NCBI RefSeq assembly: GCF_963678635.1
Contig: NC_087063.1
Span: 72,811,617-72,875,616 of the forward strand
Length of the DNA: 64,000 nt
Origin: Symsagittifera roscoffensis
Taxonomy: Eukaryota > Xenacoelomorpha > Acoela > Convolutidae
Reading direction: 5' to 3'
A program made the translations under genes and the position numbers. A model generated the notes under the pieces. That model searched no databases, was not told the DNA's origin, and saw only the letters and a program-made list of their open reading frames with translations. Shown in pieces: positions 1 to 11,893 of this stretch; the stretch's first letter is position 1, and every line of letters begins with the position of its first letter.

Positions 1-68
1 ACAGCAACCCTTGTTTCATGTGTGTGGACATTTAAAATGTGTATCAATTGTTGTTTTTCCGATTTCAG

Positions 69-307
69 ATCTCGAAGAGTCTAGAGAGTGGCAGCCGACT
101 TCCCCTTTTGGAAGGCATGTCGCCTGTTCTCTATGAAGCAGTGATGCTGAGAGGCTGCTGGCCTCTGGACAGGACACACAGACTCAACTTCGCCCAATTG
201 AGGGATCTGTTAGAGAGGGCCATCAGAAACCCCTCTCAGATTCACAATTATGACTCATCTGTTGGGGGAGCCAATGTGCCACAGTTCAGTCCCAACGCCA
301 CCGCAAA
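69..307 (+). CDS. Eph receptor tyrosine kinase, penultimate exon (end of kinase domain), partial gene
   Basis: Seen: an internal exon after a pyrimidine-rich AG acceptor at 67-68 and before a GT donor at 308-309. It encodes about 80 residues. The start (ISKSLESGSRLPLLEG) and the following CW...RTHRLNFAQLRDLLERAIRNP match the last helices of Eph-family kinase domains, where family members have ...CW.KDR..RP.F.QIV..LDKLIRNP. Known: Eph receptors are membrane tyrosine kinases for ephrin ligands, acting in cell-contact guidance. Odd: the usually conserved Arg-Pro of subdomain XI reads Arg-Leu, and the CW is preceded by an extra RG. The exon ends two bases into a codon, which fits the next exon's phase. 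Extracellular, transmembrane and most kinase exons lie left of the window. Confidence 0.85.
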
Positions 308-1728
308 GTAATTTTGATCTTTTTTTCGGAAAAAAAATCGTTTGTTTTATCGAATAGTTTGCAAAGAAATTGTTAGTTTTAGTTTCAATGCCACGTCAAA
401 TAAAAATAAAATTTGCAAAACATCGAAAAAAGTTGTGCGTTTCCTTTCAAAACCGTTAACTGATAACGAAATTATTCTTTGTTATAAACCTGTGTTTTGC
501 TCAGAAATGTATTATTGCATTGAAATTCCTCGTAGAAATTCTGCATTATTATTGGCAAATGAAAAAATAAGTTAGCTTCGAGGGCTGTTTCAGTTTCAGC
601 AGGTCTAAAAAGCTGACATTATTCATAATAAAATTACTGTCAAAAGTTAGTCCTTTTAATCATTTTATCATTAAAAGTAATGTTTTAATATGTTTTTATA
701 AAGCAATATTGATTAACAGTTCTATCAACTAGCTGAGATGTATAATATTAATAATTGTATATGAAACAATACTTTTAAGTCTTTCAAGTTGAGATTGTTT
801 ATGCTTTTTTTGATGCCTTTTTGATGCCTTTTTGATCACTTTGTTGATGCAAGGAGACGAAACGCTTTAATTAATTCCACTTTTTCATCACCTTGAGGGC
901 TTAATTGTCTTATATTGTACAAAATATGGATAGGTGACCGTGGAGATTTTGAAAAGGAAGACATTTTTTTAATCAAAAAGAGCATTTTGATGTGATTATT
1001 TCGAAATAGAAAATCTTTTTTTTTCTTTTTGTAGTGAGAAAATACAAGAAAAATCCTACAGAAGTCTTATCAATGGGCTATTTTACTATCAAGCAATGGA
1101 TACTATAATTTAAACTGACGGGAAAAGTGAGGCGAGAAAACGTCACCCATTTTCCCACCTATTCTAAATTTATCCGTTTGATTGATTAAGTCAACGACAA
1201 TTGAGATTTATTTTCCATTGTATCCATGCCCGATGATTAAGGAATTCAGGTTGAGTGATTAAGATAACTGATTATAGTGTTGAAAAGGGTAAATAATAGC
1301 CTAGTGGGATGCTAATTCGGACCACAGTTACTGGATTGCTATTAGGAAATTTGCCTCATTTCCTGAACACGTGAACAGCTCTTTAAAAGGGGCTGATACT
1401 TCCTTATTGATTTAACGCATCCTGAACATGGAATAAAATACGCATGAAGAAATTACCTTAGTTTAAATGATGAACCGGAAGTGTGTGAAATTTAAAGCGC
1501 TTCGCGTAGCTGAAGTTCAAATTAAGCCCATAATTAAGGCAATTTTATGGTTGGGTAGAAATTTGAGTGTAAAATTTAGACGTATAGAAGGATTCTACAT
1601 TTTGAGCTGTAAGCACAAATTTTGTAAGTTTGGAAGAAAAAAAACAATTTTTTGTTTGTTAAATTTTTGAAAACCGTTTAAAAATATCAGAAAGTCGAGA
1701 CATTTCTGATGTTTTTTGTTCTTTTTAG
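308..1728 (+). other. Intron of the Eph receptor gene
   Basis: GT at 308-309 and TTTTTAG ending at 1728. The upstream exon ends with two bases of a codon and the downstream exon supplies one, so the frame is kept as a Lys codon. The interval is AT-rich. I see no other gene in it; the short open frames at 342-575 and 1467-1670 have no recognisable content. Confidence 0.8.
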
Positions 1729-2257
1729 AATGACTTCCAGCCACAATTCGTTCTACTCAACCCTTGGACACTACAATCAACAACAGAACTATTCACAACA
1801 AAAACAACAATCCAGAATAAACCCCTACTTGCCCCAGAGGCAAAACTACAGCACCCAGTATTCGCCACTGCCACGTAATGCTGCACCCCCTGCCTCATAT
1901 AACTCCAACTACACTCTATCGGAGAATTCGAGACATAACTACTCAATGTCGGCTGCCTCTTCCGCCTCAGTGCAAGAATGGCTGCATTCGCTGAAGATGG
2001 ACCAGTACATACCTCTTTTCACATCGGCAGATTATTTGACCTTGGAAGATCTTACGTACCTGGAAAACAACACGTTAGAGAAAATCGGAATATCTTCAGC
2101 GAAACACAGAAAGCAATTGTTGAGCAGTATCGAAGGAATGCGAATGGGTGGCGCTGAAAGTTTAACACATCAAACGACAAACGGAGGAATGCTTCAGCAA
2201 CCTACCTTAAAGCAGATCAGTTTGGCCAAAGAAAGCGCAGTCCACGTTATTATGTAG
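1729..2257 (+). CDS. Eph receptor tyrosine kinase, last exon (linker, SAM domain, C-terminus)
   Basis: Seen: one base completing the split codon, then 175 codons to TAG at 2255-2257. Residues 1-75 form a Gln/Asn/Ser/Tyr-rich linker with several NYS and YS motifs. Residues about 76-138 form a SAM domain (SVQEWLHSLKMDQYIPLF ... LEKIGISSAKHRKQLLSSI), closely resembling the Eph SAM pattern S..EWL..IKM..Y...F...GI....H..KIL.S. The last residues are VHVIM, a hydrophobic tail that could act as a class II PDZ ligand, as Eph receptors often do (inference). The juxtaposition with a kinase C-lobe exon in matching phase makes an Eph receptor much more likely than another SAM protein. The linker is longer and more polar than in vertebrate Ephs. 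Confidence 0.9.
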
Positions 2258-2273
2258 CGGTTCAGACTTGTTG

Positions 2274-2279
2274 AATAAA
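2274..2279 (+). promoter_or_regulatory. Candidate polyadenylation signal AATAAA of the Eph receptor gene
   Basis: AATAAA starts 17 bases after the stop codon. It is the first canonical hexamer, followed by AT/GT-rich DNA. So short a 3' UTR is unusual, so a distal signal is also possible. Confidence 0.45.
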
Positions 2280-2280
2280 A

Positions 2281-2579
2281 ACTAAAACTTTTATACAGAA
2301 TCTAAAACTCTATAAGTTTTGCTGCTTTTCATCATTATTTAGTTGTTTTATTCTCTAATATCTATTTTGTTCCTTTATTTATCACAACAGCGCTTACATT
2401 ATTTTATTTCGGAAAGTTCCTCCGTTCCTGTTCACCTAAAAGTAAAAGTGCAGTAGTATTAGGTGCCAACCAAGTCAAGCTCTGTTTTCTGTTAAGATTC
2501 GAATCGAAATCTCTAAATTTAAGCAATTCGTATCTATGCTTTTCATGAGCTAAAAAATAGAAGCGTAACGGCGTGTAAT
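2281..2579. other. Intergenic, nothing recognised
   Basis: AT-rich sequence between the Eph receptor gene and the SINE; no coding or structural signal seen. Confidence 0.5.
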
Positions 2580-2776
2580 TTTTTTTATTAGCTCCCGGTC
2601 CTACTCAATGCAGGACCAACGGTAGGGGAGGGTGATATCAATCATTATGCAGTACCTGGATCCACTATGAGGGTGACACTGGGAGCCCTCCAACCGTGTC
2701 CGAAGTGTGATTCGAAGGCATGACCCTCGTGTTGAGAGACGTGTGCCTAACCCACTCGGCCACGGCTGCTCCAACG
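2580..2776 (-). repeat. tRNA-derived SINE
   Basis: Read on the minus strand, the head begins GGAGCAGCCGTGGCCGAG and contains a perfect pol III A-box (TGGCCGAGTGGG, 2751-2762) and a B-box-like TTCGAATC (2707-2719). This is the layout of a Ser/Leu-type tRNA. The sequence then runs into about 110 bp of non-tRNA body and ends in an A-rich tail (T8 on the plus strand at 2580-2587). A tRNA head, unrelated body and A tail define a SINE rather than a functional tRNA gene. No clean target-site duplication is visible. Confidence 0.7.
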
Positions 2777-4649
2777 TGCTCAACCATGTTTTTGATTCGG
2801 AAAGACGTGTGATACGCCGCTTTCGATATTAATTACATGTGACCGGGGGTTCACGTTTTTCCCTAAATGAATTTCACAGAATGGTCATAGTTAAAAATGG
2901 TAAATTCAGATTAGTTCGTTTTAAACTAAGGAGCGTAGTGTAATAGTACGACGTCTGATTTTCCGAACGAAGTCGCACATATTGGTGCCATCAAATGAAC
3001 CGAAAAACTATTTGTTGTAAACAAAAACAAAATTTGATTGCAGAAAATTTCCATCTCAATTTCGAAATTTTTTTGAAATGCCAAAATTATACATAATGCA
3101 GGCATCATGGTTTCCAATTTGTTACATTCAAACTTAAAAGGAGGGAATCAGTTCGTGATCATCCCAAGTTTTAAAAAAATTCTGTCGATTTGCGGTTGGT
3201 GCTGCTTTAGCTGCATCGCACTGGCAATTTCTCAGCATCCGTCAATTTGTCAGTCGCCGTGAGGGTAGACAGGATAGTCCTTATTCCAAATTCGCAGGTT
3301 CAAATCCGTTCCCCCTAGTGTTTGCAAAGCACTGCTTCGCCTCTGTATGGATTCAAATTTCTTTGCGTCTGCGAAGCACTTGTTCTTAAAGTAGCGAATT
3401 CGCCTGGGTCGGGGAAATGTCCTGTATTCAAATCTAACAGAAAAAATTATGTTCAAAAATTGCCAGCAAAATGGTCTGATTATGTTTCGCCGGCTTAGTT
3501 GCAATGTCGTAGATTTGTCTTTTTGTTTGCTGTACGCAATTTGCATTTTAGTTTGTTTTAGTGTTTGATTTACTTCTGTTTGTAATTTTACTTTTTTTTT
3601 GCTTTTTGCTTGGAAGTTTCTTTCGGCATCTTTTTAATCGGCTTATGTTTAAGTGGCCCTATATTGCTCGTTTGATGACCAAAAAATCATCGTGTTTTTT
3701 AGGGTCAAAGGGAAAGGGATTCGAACATTTTTTTGTTAAATTAAACGTTTTTTTTCGTCTGAAACAATTTTTGCTCAAGTATTTTCAGCTTTTTCTTTTT
3801 CAAAGTTTTTTTATACAGCTACTTTTTTCTTTTTTAGTTCCTTTTTGTTTTTTAATTTTGTTCCCCTTTTTGAATGGTTCAAACTTAAAAACAGCGTATG
3901 CGACAAAATGAAGTAGTTACTTGAGCCGTTTTTATATGGCCTTAAAATCATTTGACTATCTTCCACTGTAGCGAAATAGTTATTGTGAAAACAAACAAAA
4001 ATGTCAACAAATCAAAAAAATGAATTTTTTCCAGAATCATGGTTTGTTGTGTAAAATTTTTAGGCGTAGTAGGTCACCATGTTGACAAATTAGCCCGGTT
4101 TAACTTTCAAAATTGTGACTGTGGTATGTCTTACTGTGTGAGAGAAGCCTTAAAATTTCGCTTGCTAAGGTGGAAGACCACTGACTCAGGTTTAAGAATT
4201 GTCTTAAAACTTTTATCTAAACGTTTATCATGGCACATTTAAAAATGATAGCAAATTACTTTGCATACTTCCAAAAAAAAATTTTCAAACTTTATAGCAT
4301 TCTTATTTAAAATAATTTTGATTGATTTAACTATTTTTAACTATTTTAATTAACACATTTTTTAGCATTGTCAATTAAAATAGTTTTAAATCACGTTTTT
4401 TGCTCATCAGTGTTTGGAATTCAAAATCACAAGTAACAAATCAGTTTTGCCATCGGTCAGCCTTTAATTGTTACACGAAGGCAAAACAAACATATAAACA
4501 AACATAACACAAAGATAAAAAAACAGAAACGTAAAAAACAAATCGAAAAAAAGAAAAATTCGAAAAAATGAGTTAAAATAAAAGTTAGAAAAAAGACAAC
4601 AATAGGCCAAGCTAAAACTGGAGTAATATGTTTGATGTTTTTGAGTTTG
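2777..4649. other. Gene-poor AT-rich interval
   Basis: Long T-rich and A-rich runs. Open frames here, such as 3561-3911, are phenylalanine/leucine-rich products of poly-T and are not credible genes. No repeat structure stands out apart from a weak tRNA-like patch near 3255-3310. Confidence 0.5.
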
Positions 4650-5830
4650 TTCTACTGATGCTGGACCAAATGCCTAATTTCAAAGCTTGAATTTTGCCGT
4701 GTTTTTGAAGTTTTGAACTTTTCCCAAGCAAACAAAGTTTGGCTCACAAAAATTAAGGAGTCGCGGCCTCTACACAAAATATTCTCGCAATCAGTTCTTT
4801 CGGCTGAATTTATAATTTCAGATTTTTTAAGATAGTTTTTACGAAAAAAAGTTTCAAAAACAAGTTCAAAAGCTTGACTTTCCATAATCCAGTAGTTTTT
4901 TTCTGCAAGAAGTCAAGTAGTGGCCGCTACTGTAGAAAAATTCCCAAAATTCGGATATCTCGACTGAACACTACCTGCGAATTGGCATGGTAGTTTTCGA
5001 GTAATGTCAAAAAAATTACCAACAACGCTCAAAGTGATATATTTTTGACTTGTTTCTAAAAAAAATGTGGCGTCGCCAGTTGAAAAGGAAAGTTTTCGAC
5101 AAGCTGTATTGTCAATTACACCCATGAATTTCGTTTGTACAGAACAAATATCAAGCGAAAAAAAAATCTCAACTACTTCTCAAAATCTTTAAAAATTGGG
5201 CGTAGCTGCTTAAGCAGTAAAAAAATTACGCAACCTATATTTTCGATTGAAATCAAAAAGTCAGGTTTTGGATGAAAGTTCTCGAAAAAAGTCAAACCGT
5301 TTCAAAAACGCTCAAAAAACTTTTTTTGGGGGATGATAAGTTTTTGTGTCAAACAATAAGGGTGTAGTTGAGTATGCAAAAGAGCTTCCAACAATCCGTT
5401 CCTTGTATTGAATTCAAACTCACAAATTTGTGAGGATAGTTTTTGAGAAAATTTAAAATATTTAAAAAATGATGGAAAAACTTTCCGAGGGCAATATTAT
5501 TGCGTATATGAAAATTGTGAGTGGCCGTAAATAAAAAGAAGTTTTCCAAGGCCCTCTATCCTCATTGAAACCACAATCACAGATTTTGGGGGTTGGTTTT
5601 CGAGAAAAGTCAAAAATATTCAACACCTTGTCAAACGAACAAAATTTTGCAATTCCGAGAACCATAAACTTATGTGCAACATTTTTATATAGCCGCGTAT
5701 GCAGGGAAGTCTTTTAAGACCCTTTTTATCCATTTTAAGAATTAAAGCCAAATTTTCAGATAGGGTAGCTTTTGAGAAAATGAAAAAAAATCATAAAAAA
5801 ATGGGTGCAACATTCCCCCGCAGAGTTTTC
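4650..5830 (+). repeat. Degenerate ~160-bp tandem repeat array
   Basis: A core resembling TTGAAATCACA...ATTTTG...GGTAGTTTTCGAGAAAAGTC recurs with the TTTTCGAG-type block near 4832, 4992, 5278, 5437, 5597 and 5766. Most intervals are 159-169 bases, and one is about twice shorter than two periods. Units are strongly diverged, but the order of sub-blocks (a TTGAA-type stretch, the TTTTCGAGAAAA box, a TCAAA box) is kept. No coding content is seen; open frames here are by-products. Confidence 0.55.
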
Positions 5831-8202
5831 CGCAGGCTGTTGACCATGGAAAAAAATTGAAAGAGACAAGGTGATTAGGCAGACACACACGGAACTACGC
5901 GTTCTTTTATTGATCCGCTTTCATTCGAAAATCGGCCAGAGATCCAAAATTGTAGGTGAAAACGGAAAATAGTTATGAGAAATCTAAAATTGTAAGTGAA
6001 AAAAGTTTTTCCAAAAAATCTCACAAAATGTTCGTAAGCAAGAAAAAAAAAACTATAAATTTTAAATTAGCAACAGAACAAAAGTAAGGAAACGAAAAGT
6101 TAGTTCACAATCTTTGAACGGACGCCAATTCAGCCGTAAAAAACTTATTTAAAGAAAAAACGAGTCCCGTTGAAAATTTAATTGACAACATTTTCAACTA
6201 ACATGATAAATGCCTCAGTGATGTAGCAACTAAATAAGCAGAGGAAATTTGAGCAGATAGACGAAAGTACGACAACTCAAATTTCACAGGAAACGTTTTC
6301 AATTGTAATAAAACTAAAAAACAAACAAGTTCAGCCAGCAATTCAAAATACGGTGCAAAGGCAAAACTATTACCTCTAGGCCAAGTGTAAAGGAGACTGG
6401 AAGTCTTCAAAACTCAATACTAAAGCAAATTGAAATTTTGTAAGGAAAGTTGTTTACGGAAAATAGTCTAGTTGACGACTATAAGACGCTAGCTTTCGCT
6501 AATGCAAAAAAGACTTTGAACTAAAAATACTTATGAGCGATCACTTGTGTTACTCCAAGTGAAAATACTGAACTGATGTAAGCTGATACTTAACATTCCC
6601 TGACTTAGTGTTATCTTAGTTATCAATGCAGAAAAAAAATCTTTTCGAGCACTTTTTTGGAAGTGTGAAAAATACTTTACCGTCGTTTTCGAATTTCATT
6701 TTTTCCGTGCTACGTCTAAAGGATTTCAACCATGGTCGCATAATGAATACGGCAAGCTTATAGCACGAATTGTTGCTCCTTTTTTGCCAAATAGCTTTAG
6801 TAATTTAGAAACTTTCCGTGCTACGTCTGAAGGATTTCGATGCGATACCTCATGGTCGCATAATGAATAGGGCAAGCTTATAGCACGAACTGTAGCTCTA
6901 TTTTTGCCAAATAGCTTTAGTAATTTAGAAGCTTTTCATGAGAACTGGCTTTTACTAGAAAGTGAGATTTTTAATCTACAGGTCGGAGGATCCAGCTCAG
7001 AGGTTTTTTCTATAATTCGTTTTGTTTTTGTTCTGAATGATTTTTTTTTGCAGCTGTATTGCTGGTACCGAAAAAATTTTAACACAAAGGAGAAGCTGCA
7101 CTTCGCAAACACATGCAAGATGTGTCGAGAAGCGTCAGTTGTATATGTTGGATTGATTCAGCCGAGGAGAATTTAGACCCTCATGTATTAAGACAAGCTA
7201 AAGAGTATCTGGTCTTCCTCCTAGGTATTAACCTAGGGAATAGGTTTCCCAATGCACTAGGAATGTCGGTTTCAGATTGTAAGATTTTAAGTTTCAGAAA
7301 AAATACAAAATTGTTGCAGTCAAAATTTCGTATTTGTTTATTAAAGCAAAATAGTGGACGTAAATAACAATTTTCTCAGAAAAAAACGTCAAATTTGAAA
7401 CAACAGTTGTTACTCACTGTGGTGAGTCAAGACGCTGAAGTATGTAAACAAATTTAATGTTTGTTTATTTAAGCGAGGTAGTGGACGTACACAAAAATTT
7501 GCTCAGAAAGTTTTGTCAAAATTGCAACACCAGATGTTACCCCCAGCGGTGAGCAGGGACGCCAATTACCGTAAACAATTTTTCTCGAAGTATTACTTTT
7601 GTTTTCCCAAAAAGTGAGAAAGGTTTAGTTTAACCGATAAGGTAAGTTTTGTCAACAAAATAAATAATTGGAGGATCTTTCGCTCAATTTTAAATATAAA
7701 ATTTGGTTACCCAATGAATTTTTGTTTCTTCCAATTTTAATTTTTAAATCATCATCTCCATTCACCGCAATATCGCATCTTTTCTTCTCACTTATCAATT
7801 TACACCACAAGATTTTAGAAGTTCATTCTAAGAAAGATAAAAAAAAATTTTGCATACTGTATATCGTGTGGACATCTTTCTCAGAGTAACTTTTTAAAAG
7901 GTTACTGTTGAAGCACACAAAGATTATCTGGAAAACTTCCCATTCAGATTTGTTGTAATAATTAATCTCATTCGGTTTACATTTTTTAGTTTTTTTTTGA
8001 ATTTGTTGCTTCCAGTATTGAAAATAATCAATTTTTCCGAGTTTTCTTACATGTTACTCTCAACTGGACTTCTGCAAGTTGTTAGTTTTTTTTTTAATAA
8101 GAAAACAAATGGAGAAAATTTAAATGCAAAAACAAGTTACTTACGGAATTACAGTTACGGTAAAAATCACCACATAAAACAAATTTTTTTTTGCAATAAT
8201 TT
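5831..8202. other. Unassigned part of the duplicated segment
   Basis: No confident gene. On the plus strand, 6904-7367 carries short open stretches, including a reading around 7090-7200 with a GEAALRKHMQD-like string that faintly recalls a zinc-finger knuckle of hAT-type proteins, but frames break repeatedly. A CAG/GT and TTTGCAG pair flank 6984-7052, as for an intron, but this is weak. It may be a decayed transposon interior, possibly more of the Polinton. The same sequence recurs at 9194-11565. Confidence 0.3.
6702..6931 (+). repeat. Two-unit local tandem repeat (111-120 bp) inside the duplicated segment
   Basis: The block TTTCCGTGCTACGTCTRAAGG ... GCCAAATAGCTTTAGTAA occurs at 6702-6811 and again at 6812-6931. 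The second unit has a 9-base insertion (GATGCGATACCTCA region). The pair is repeated in the second large copy near 10065-10294, so it predates the 3.36-kb duplication. Confidence 0.85.
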
Positions 8203-8297
8203 TCATTCCCATATGAGGTAACAGCATACATCGTTCTTACATATAATTTTGATAAAATTCAAAACATTAACATCATGAAAATTGTTCAAGTTCTTCT
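8203..8297 (-). pseudogene. Polinton adenain-type protease, 3' tip only (in duplication copy 1)
   Basis: This is the same C-terminal stretch (KNLNNFHDVNVLNFI...) as at 11566-11660. Here it is cut off at 8297 where copy 2 of the tandem duplication begins, so no catalytic residues remain. It is a by-product of the duplication. Confidence 0.6.
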
Positions 8298-11200
8298 GAA
8301 AAATTCCCAAAATTCGGATATCTCGACTGAACACTACCTGCGAATTGGCATGGTAGTTTTCGAGTAATGTCAAAAAAATTACCAACAACGCTCAAAGTGA
8401 TATATTTTTGACTTGTTTCTAAAAAAAATGTGGCGTCGCCAGTTGAAAAGGAAAGTTTTCGACAAGCTGTATTGTCAATTACACCCATGAATTTCGTTTG
8501 TACAGAACAAATATCAAGCGAAAAAAAAAATCTCAACTACTTCTCAAAATCTTTAAAAATTGGGCGTAGCTGCTTAAGCAGTAAAAAAATTACGCAACCT
8601 ATATTTTCGATTGAAATCAAAAAGTCAGGTTTTGGATGAAAGTTCTCGAAAAAAGTCAAACCGTTTCAAAAACGCTCAAAAAACTTTTTTTGGGGGATGA
8701 TAAGTTTTTGTGTCAAACAATAAGGGTGTAGTTGAGTATGCAAAAGAGCTTCCAACAATCCGTTCCTTGTATTGAATTCAAACTCACAAATTTGTGAGGA
8801 TAGTTTTTGAGAAAATTTAAAATATTTAAAAAATGATGGAAAAACTTTCCGAGGGCAATATTATTGCGTATATGAAAATTGTGAGTGGCCGTAAATAAAA
8901 AAAAGTTTTCCAAGGCCCTCTATCCTCATTGAAACCACAATCACAGATTTTGGGGGTTGGTTTTCGAGAAAAGTCAAAAATATTCAACACCTTGTCAAAC
9001 GAACAAAATTTTGCAATTCCGAGAACCATAAACTTATGTGCAACATTTTTATATAGCCGCGTATGCAGGGAAGTCTTTTAAGACCCTTTTTTATCCATTT
9101 TAAGAATTAAAGCCAAATTTTCAGATAGGGTAGCTTTTGAGAAAATGAAAAAAAATCATAAAAAAATGGGTGCAACATTCCCCCGCAGAGTTTTCCGCAG
9201 GCTGTTGACCATGGAAAAAAATTGAAAGAGACAAGGTGATTAGGCAGACACACACGGAACTACGCGTTCTTTTATTGATCCGCTTTCATTCGAAAATCGG
9301 CCAGAGATCCAAAATTGTAGGTGAAAACGGAAAATAGTTATGAGAAATCTAAAATTGTAAGTGAAAAAAGTTTTTCCAAAAAATCTCACAAAATGTTCGT
9401 AAGCAAGAAAAAAAAACTATAAATTTTAAATTAGCAACAGAACAAAAGTAAGGAAACGAAAAGTTAGTTCACAATCTTTGAACGGACGCCAATTCAGCCG
9501 TAAAAAACTTATTTAAAGAAAAAACGAGTCCCGTTGAAAATTTAATTGACAACATTTTCAACTAACATGATAAATGCCTCAGTGATGTAGCAACTAAATA
9601 AGCAGATGAAATTTGAGCAGATAGACGAAAGTACGACAACTCAAATTTCACAGGAAACGTTTTCAATTGTAATAAAACTAAAAAACAAACAAGTTCAGCC
9701 AGCAATTCAAAATACGGTGCAAAGGCAAAACTATTACCTCTAGGCCAAGTGTAAAGGAGACTGGAAGTCTTCAAAACTCAATACTAAAGCAAATTGAAAT
9801 TTTGTAAGGAAAGTTGTTTACGGAAAATAGTCTAGTTGACGACTATAAGACGCTAGCTTTCGCTAATGCAAAAAAGACTTTGAACTAAAAATACTTATGA
9901 GCGATCACTTGTGTTACTCCAAGTGAAAATACTGAACTAATGTAAGCTGATACTTAACATTCCCTGACTTAGTGTTATCTTAGTTATCAATGCAGAAAAA
10001 AAATCTTTTCGAGCATTTTTTTGGAAGTGTGAAAAATACTTTACCGTCGTTTTCGAATTTCATTTTTTCCGTGCTACGTCTAAAGGATTTCAACCATGGT
10101 CGCATAATGAATACGGCAAGCTTATAGCACGAATTGTTGCTCCTTTTTTGCCAAATAGCTTTAGTAATTTAGAAACTTTCCGTGCTACGTCTGAAGGATT
10201 TCGATGCGATACCTCATGGTCGCATAATGAATAGGGCAAGCTTATAGCACGAACTGTAGCTCTATTTTTGCCAAATAGCTTTAGTAATTTAGAAGCTTTT
10301 CATGAGAACTGGCTTTTACTAGAAAGTGAAATTTTTAATCTACAGGTCGGAGGATCCAGCTCAGAGGTTTTTCTATAATTCGTTTTGTTTTTGTTCTGAA
10401 TGATTTTTTTTTGCAGCTGTATTGCTGGTACCGAAAAAATTTTAACACAAAGGAGAAGCTGCACTTCGCAAACACATGCAAGATGTGTCGAGAAGCGTCA
10501 GTTGTATATGTTGGATTGATTCAGCCGAGGAGAATTTAGACCCTCGTGTATTAAGACAAGCTAAAGAGTATCTGGTCTTCCTCCTAGGTATTAACCTAGG
10601 GAATAGGTTTCCCAATGCACTAGGAATGTCGGTTTCAGATTGTAAGATTTTAAGTTTCAGAAAAAATACAAAATTGTTGCAGTCAAAATTTCGTATTTGT
10701 TTATTAAAGCAAAATAGTGGACGTAAATAACAATTTTCTCAGAAAAAAACGTCAAATTTGAAACAACAGTTGTTACTCACTGTGGTGAGTCAAGACGCTG
10801 AAGTATGTAAACAAATTTAATGTTTGTTTATTTAAGCGAGGTAGTGGACGTACACAAAAATTTGCTCAGAAAGTTTTGTCAAAATTGCAACACCAGATGT
10901 TACCCCCAGCGGTGAGCAGGGACGCCAATTACCGTAAACAATTTTTCTCGAAGTATTACTTTTGTTTTCCCAAAAAGTGAGAAAGGTTTAGTTTAACCGA
11001 TAAGGTAAGTTTTGTCAACAAAATAAATAATTGGAGGATCTTTCGCTCAATTTTAAATATAAAATTTGGTTACCCAATGAATTTTTGTTTCTTCCAATTT
11101 TAATTTTTAAATCATCATCTCCATTCACCGCAATATCGCATCTTTTCTTCTCACTTATCAATTTACACCACAAGATTTTAGAAGTTCATTCTAAGAAAGA

Positions 11201-11660
11201 TAAAAAAAAATTTTGCATACTGTATATCGTGTGGACATCTTTCTCAGAGTAACTTTTTAAAAGGTTACTGTTGAAGCACACAAAGATTATCTGGAAAACT
11301 TCCCATTCAGATTTGTTGTAATAATTAATCTCATTCGGTTTACATTTTTTAGTTTTTTTTTGAATTTGTTGCTTCCAGTATTGAAAATAATCAATTTTTC
11401 CGAGTTTTCTTACATGTTACTCTCAACTGGACTTCTGCAAGTTGTTAGTTTTTTTTTTAATAAGAAAACAAATGGAGAAAATTTAAATGCAAAAACAAGT
11501 TACTTACGGAATTACAGTTACGGTAAAAATCACCACATAAAACAAATTTTTTTTTGCAATAATTTTCATTCCCATATGAGGTAACAGCATACATCGTTCT
11601 TACATATAATTTTGATAAAATTCAAAACATTAACATCATGAAAATTGTTCAAGTTCTTCT
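8298..11660 (+). repeat. Tandem segmental duplication, copy 2 (3,363 bp)
   Basis: Near-identical to 4935-8297, including the degenerate array (8298-9193), the 111-120-bp local repeat and the protease tip. After 11660 the sequence runs on into the rest of the protease, whereas copy 1 does not. The right end is therefore the ancestral junction and copy 1 is the extra unit, or the reverse event at the left end. Confidence 0.95.
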
Positions 11661-11893
11661 GGTAGGACTTGAAAAGAAAAAATGCTGAATACATTGCGCA
11701 AAAACCACACAAATTGTCAGTTTTGTGATGTTTCCTTTGAACCATGGAATAAAAAGGAATAGTTGAAACGTTTTCTTCCCACAGAATCAGCAAACTAGAA
11801 AGTTTTGTCCAATCGGGCAATCATGATCCAGTGATCTCCTCTATCATTGCTTGAAGTTGATATATTTATTACAAAAGAGTATTTTGTTAGTCG
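11566..11893 (-). pseudogene. Polinton/Maverick adenain-type cysteine protease remnant
   Basis: Known: Polintons encode a protease related to adenovirus adenain, which matures capsid proteins. Seen on the minus strand: a stretch reading FVINIS...DRGDHWIMIARLDKT (His-Trp of the catalytic histidine, 11821-11893), then FADS-type Asp, and in another frame DNLCGFCAMYSAF with the catalytic-type Cys near 11700. It ends KNLNNFHDVNVLNFI. The order H-W, D, CGF and the ~110-residue span fit the family. The frame shifts at least once between His and Cys, so it is broken. It lies downstream of the capsid gene, as expected for a virion module. Alternative: another C48/C57-type protease of a virus-like element. 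Confidence 0.6.

Larger units (their letters stand above)
4935..8297 (+). repeat. Tandem segmental duplication, copy 1 (3,363 bp)
   Basis: Sequence from GAAAAATTCCC at 4935 matches that at 8298 with a constant offset of 3,363 bases until 8297/11660. Only scattered single-base changes and homopolymer length differences are seen. The copy begins inside the ~160-bp repeat array and ends inside the Polinton protease remnant, so the first copy is followed directly by array sequence instead of the rest of the protease. Confidence 0.95.

Noticed and set aside
3240-3320. tRNA-like patch with a B-box-like GGTTCAAATCC
   Set aside because: T-stem does not pair and no acceptor stem can be drawn; at most an old tRNA or SINE scrap.
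3561-3911. 116-codon Phe/Leu-rich open frame resembling a membrane protein
   Set aside because: Produced by poly-T tracts; no family motif and no supporting splice or start context.
7090-7370. hAT-type zinc-finger exon (GEAALRKHMQD-like)
   Set aside because: A single short resemblance, in a frame that breaks at once; no dimerisation domain or transposase motif nearby.
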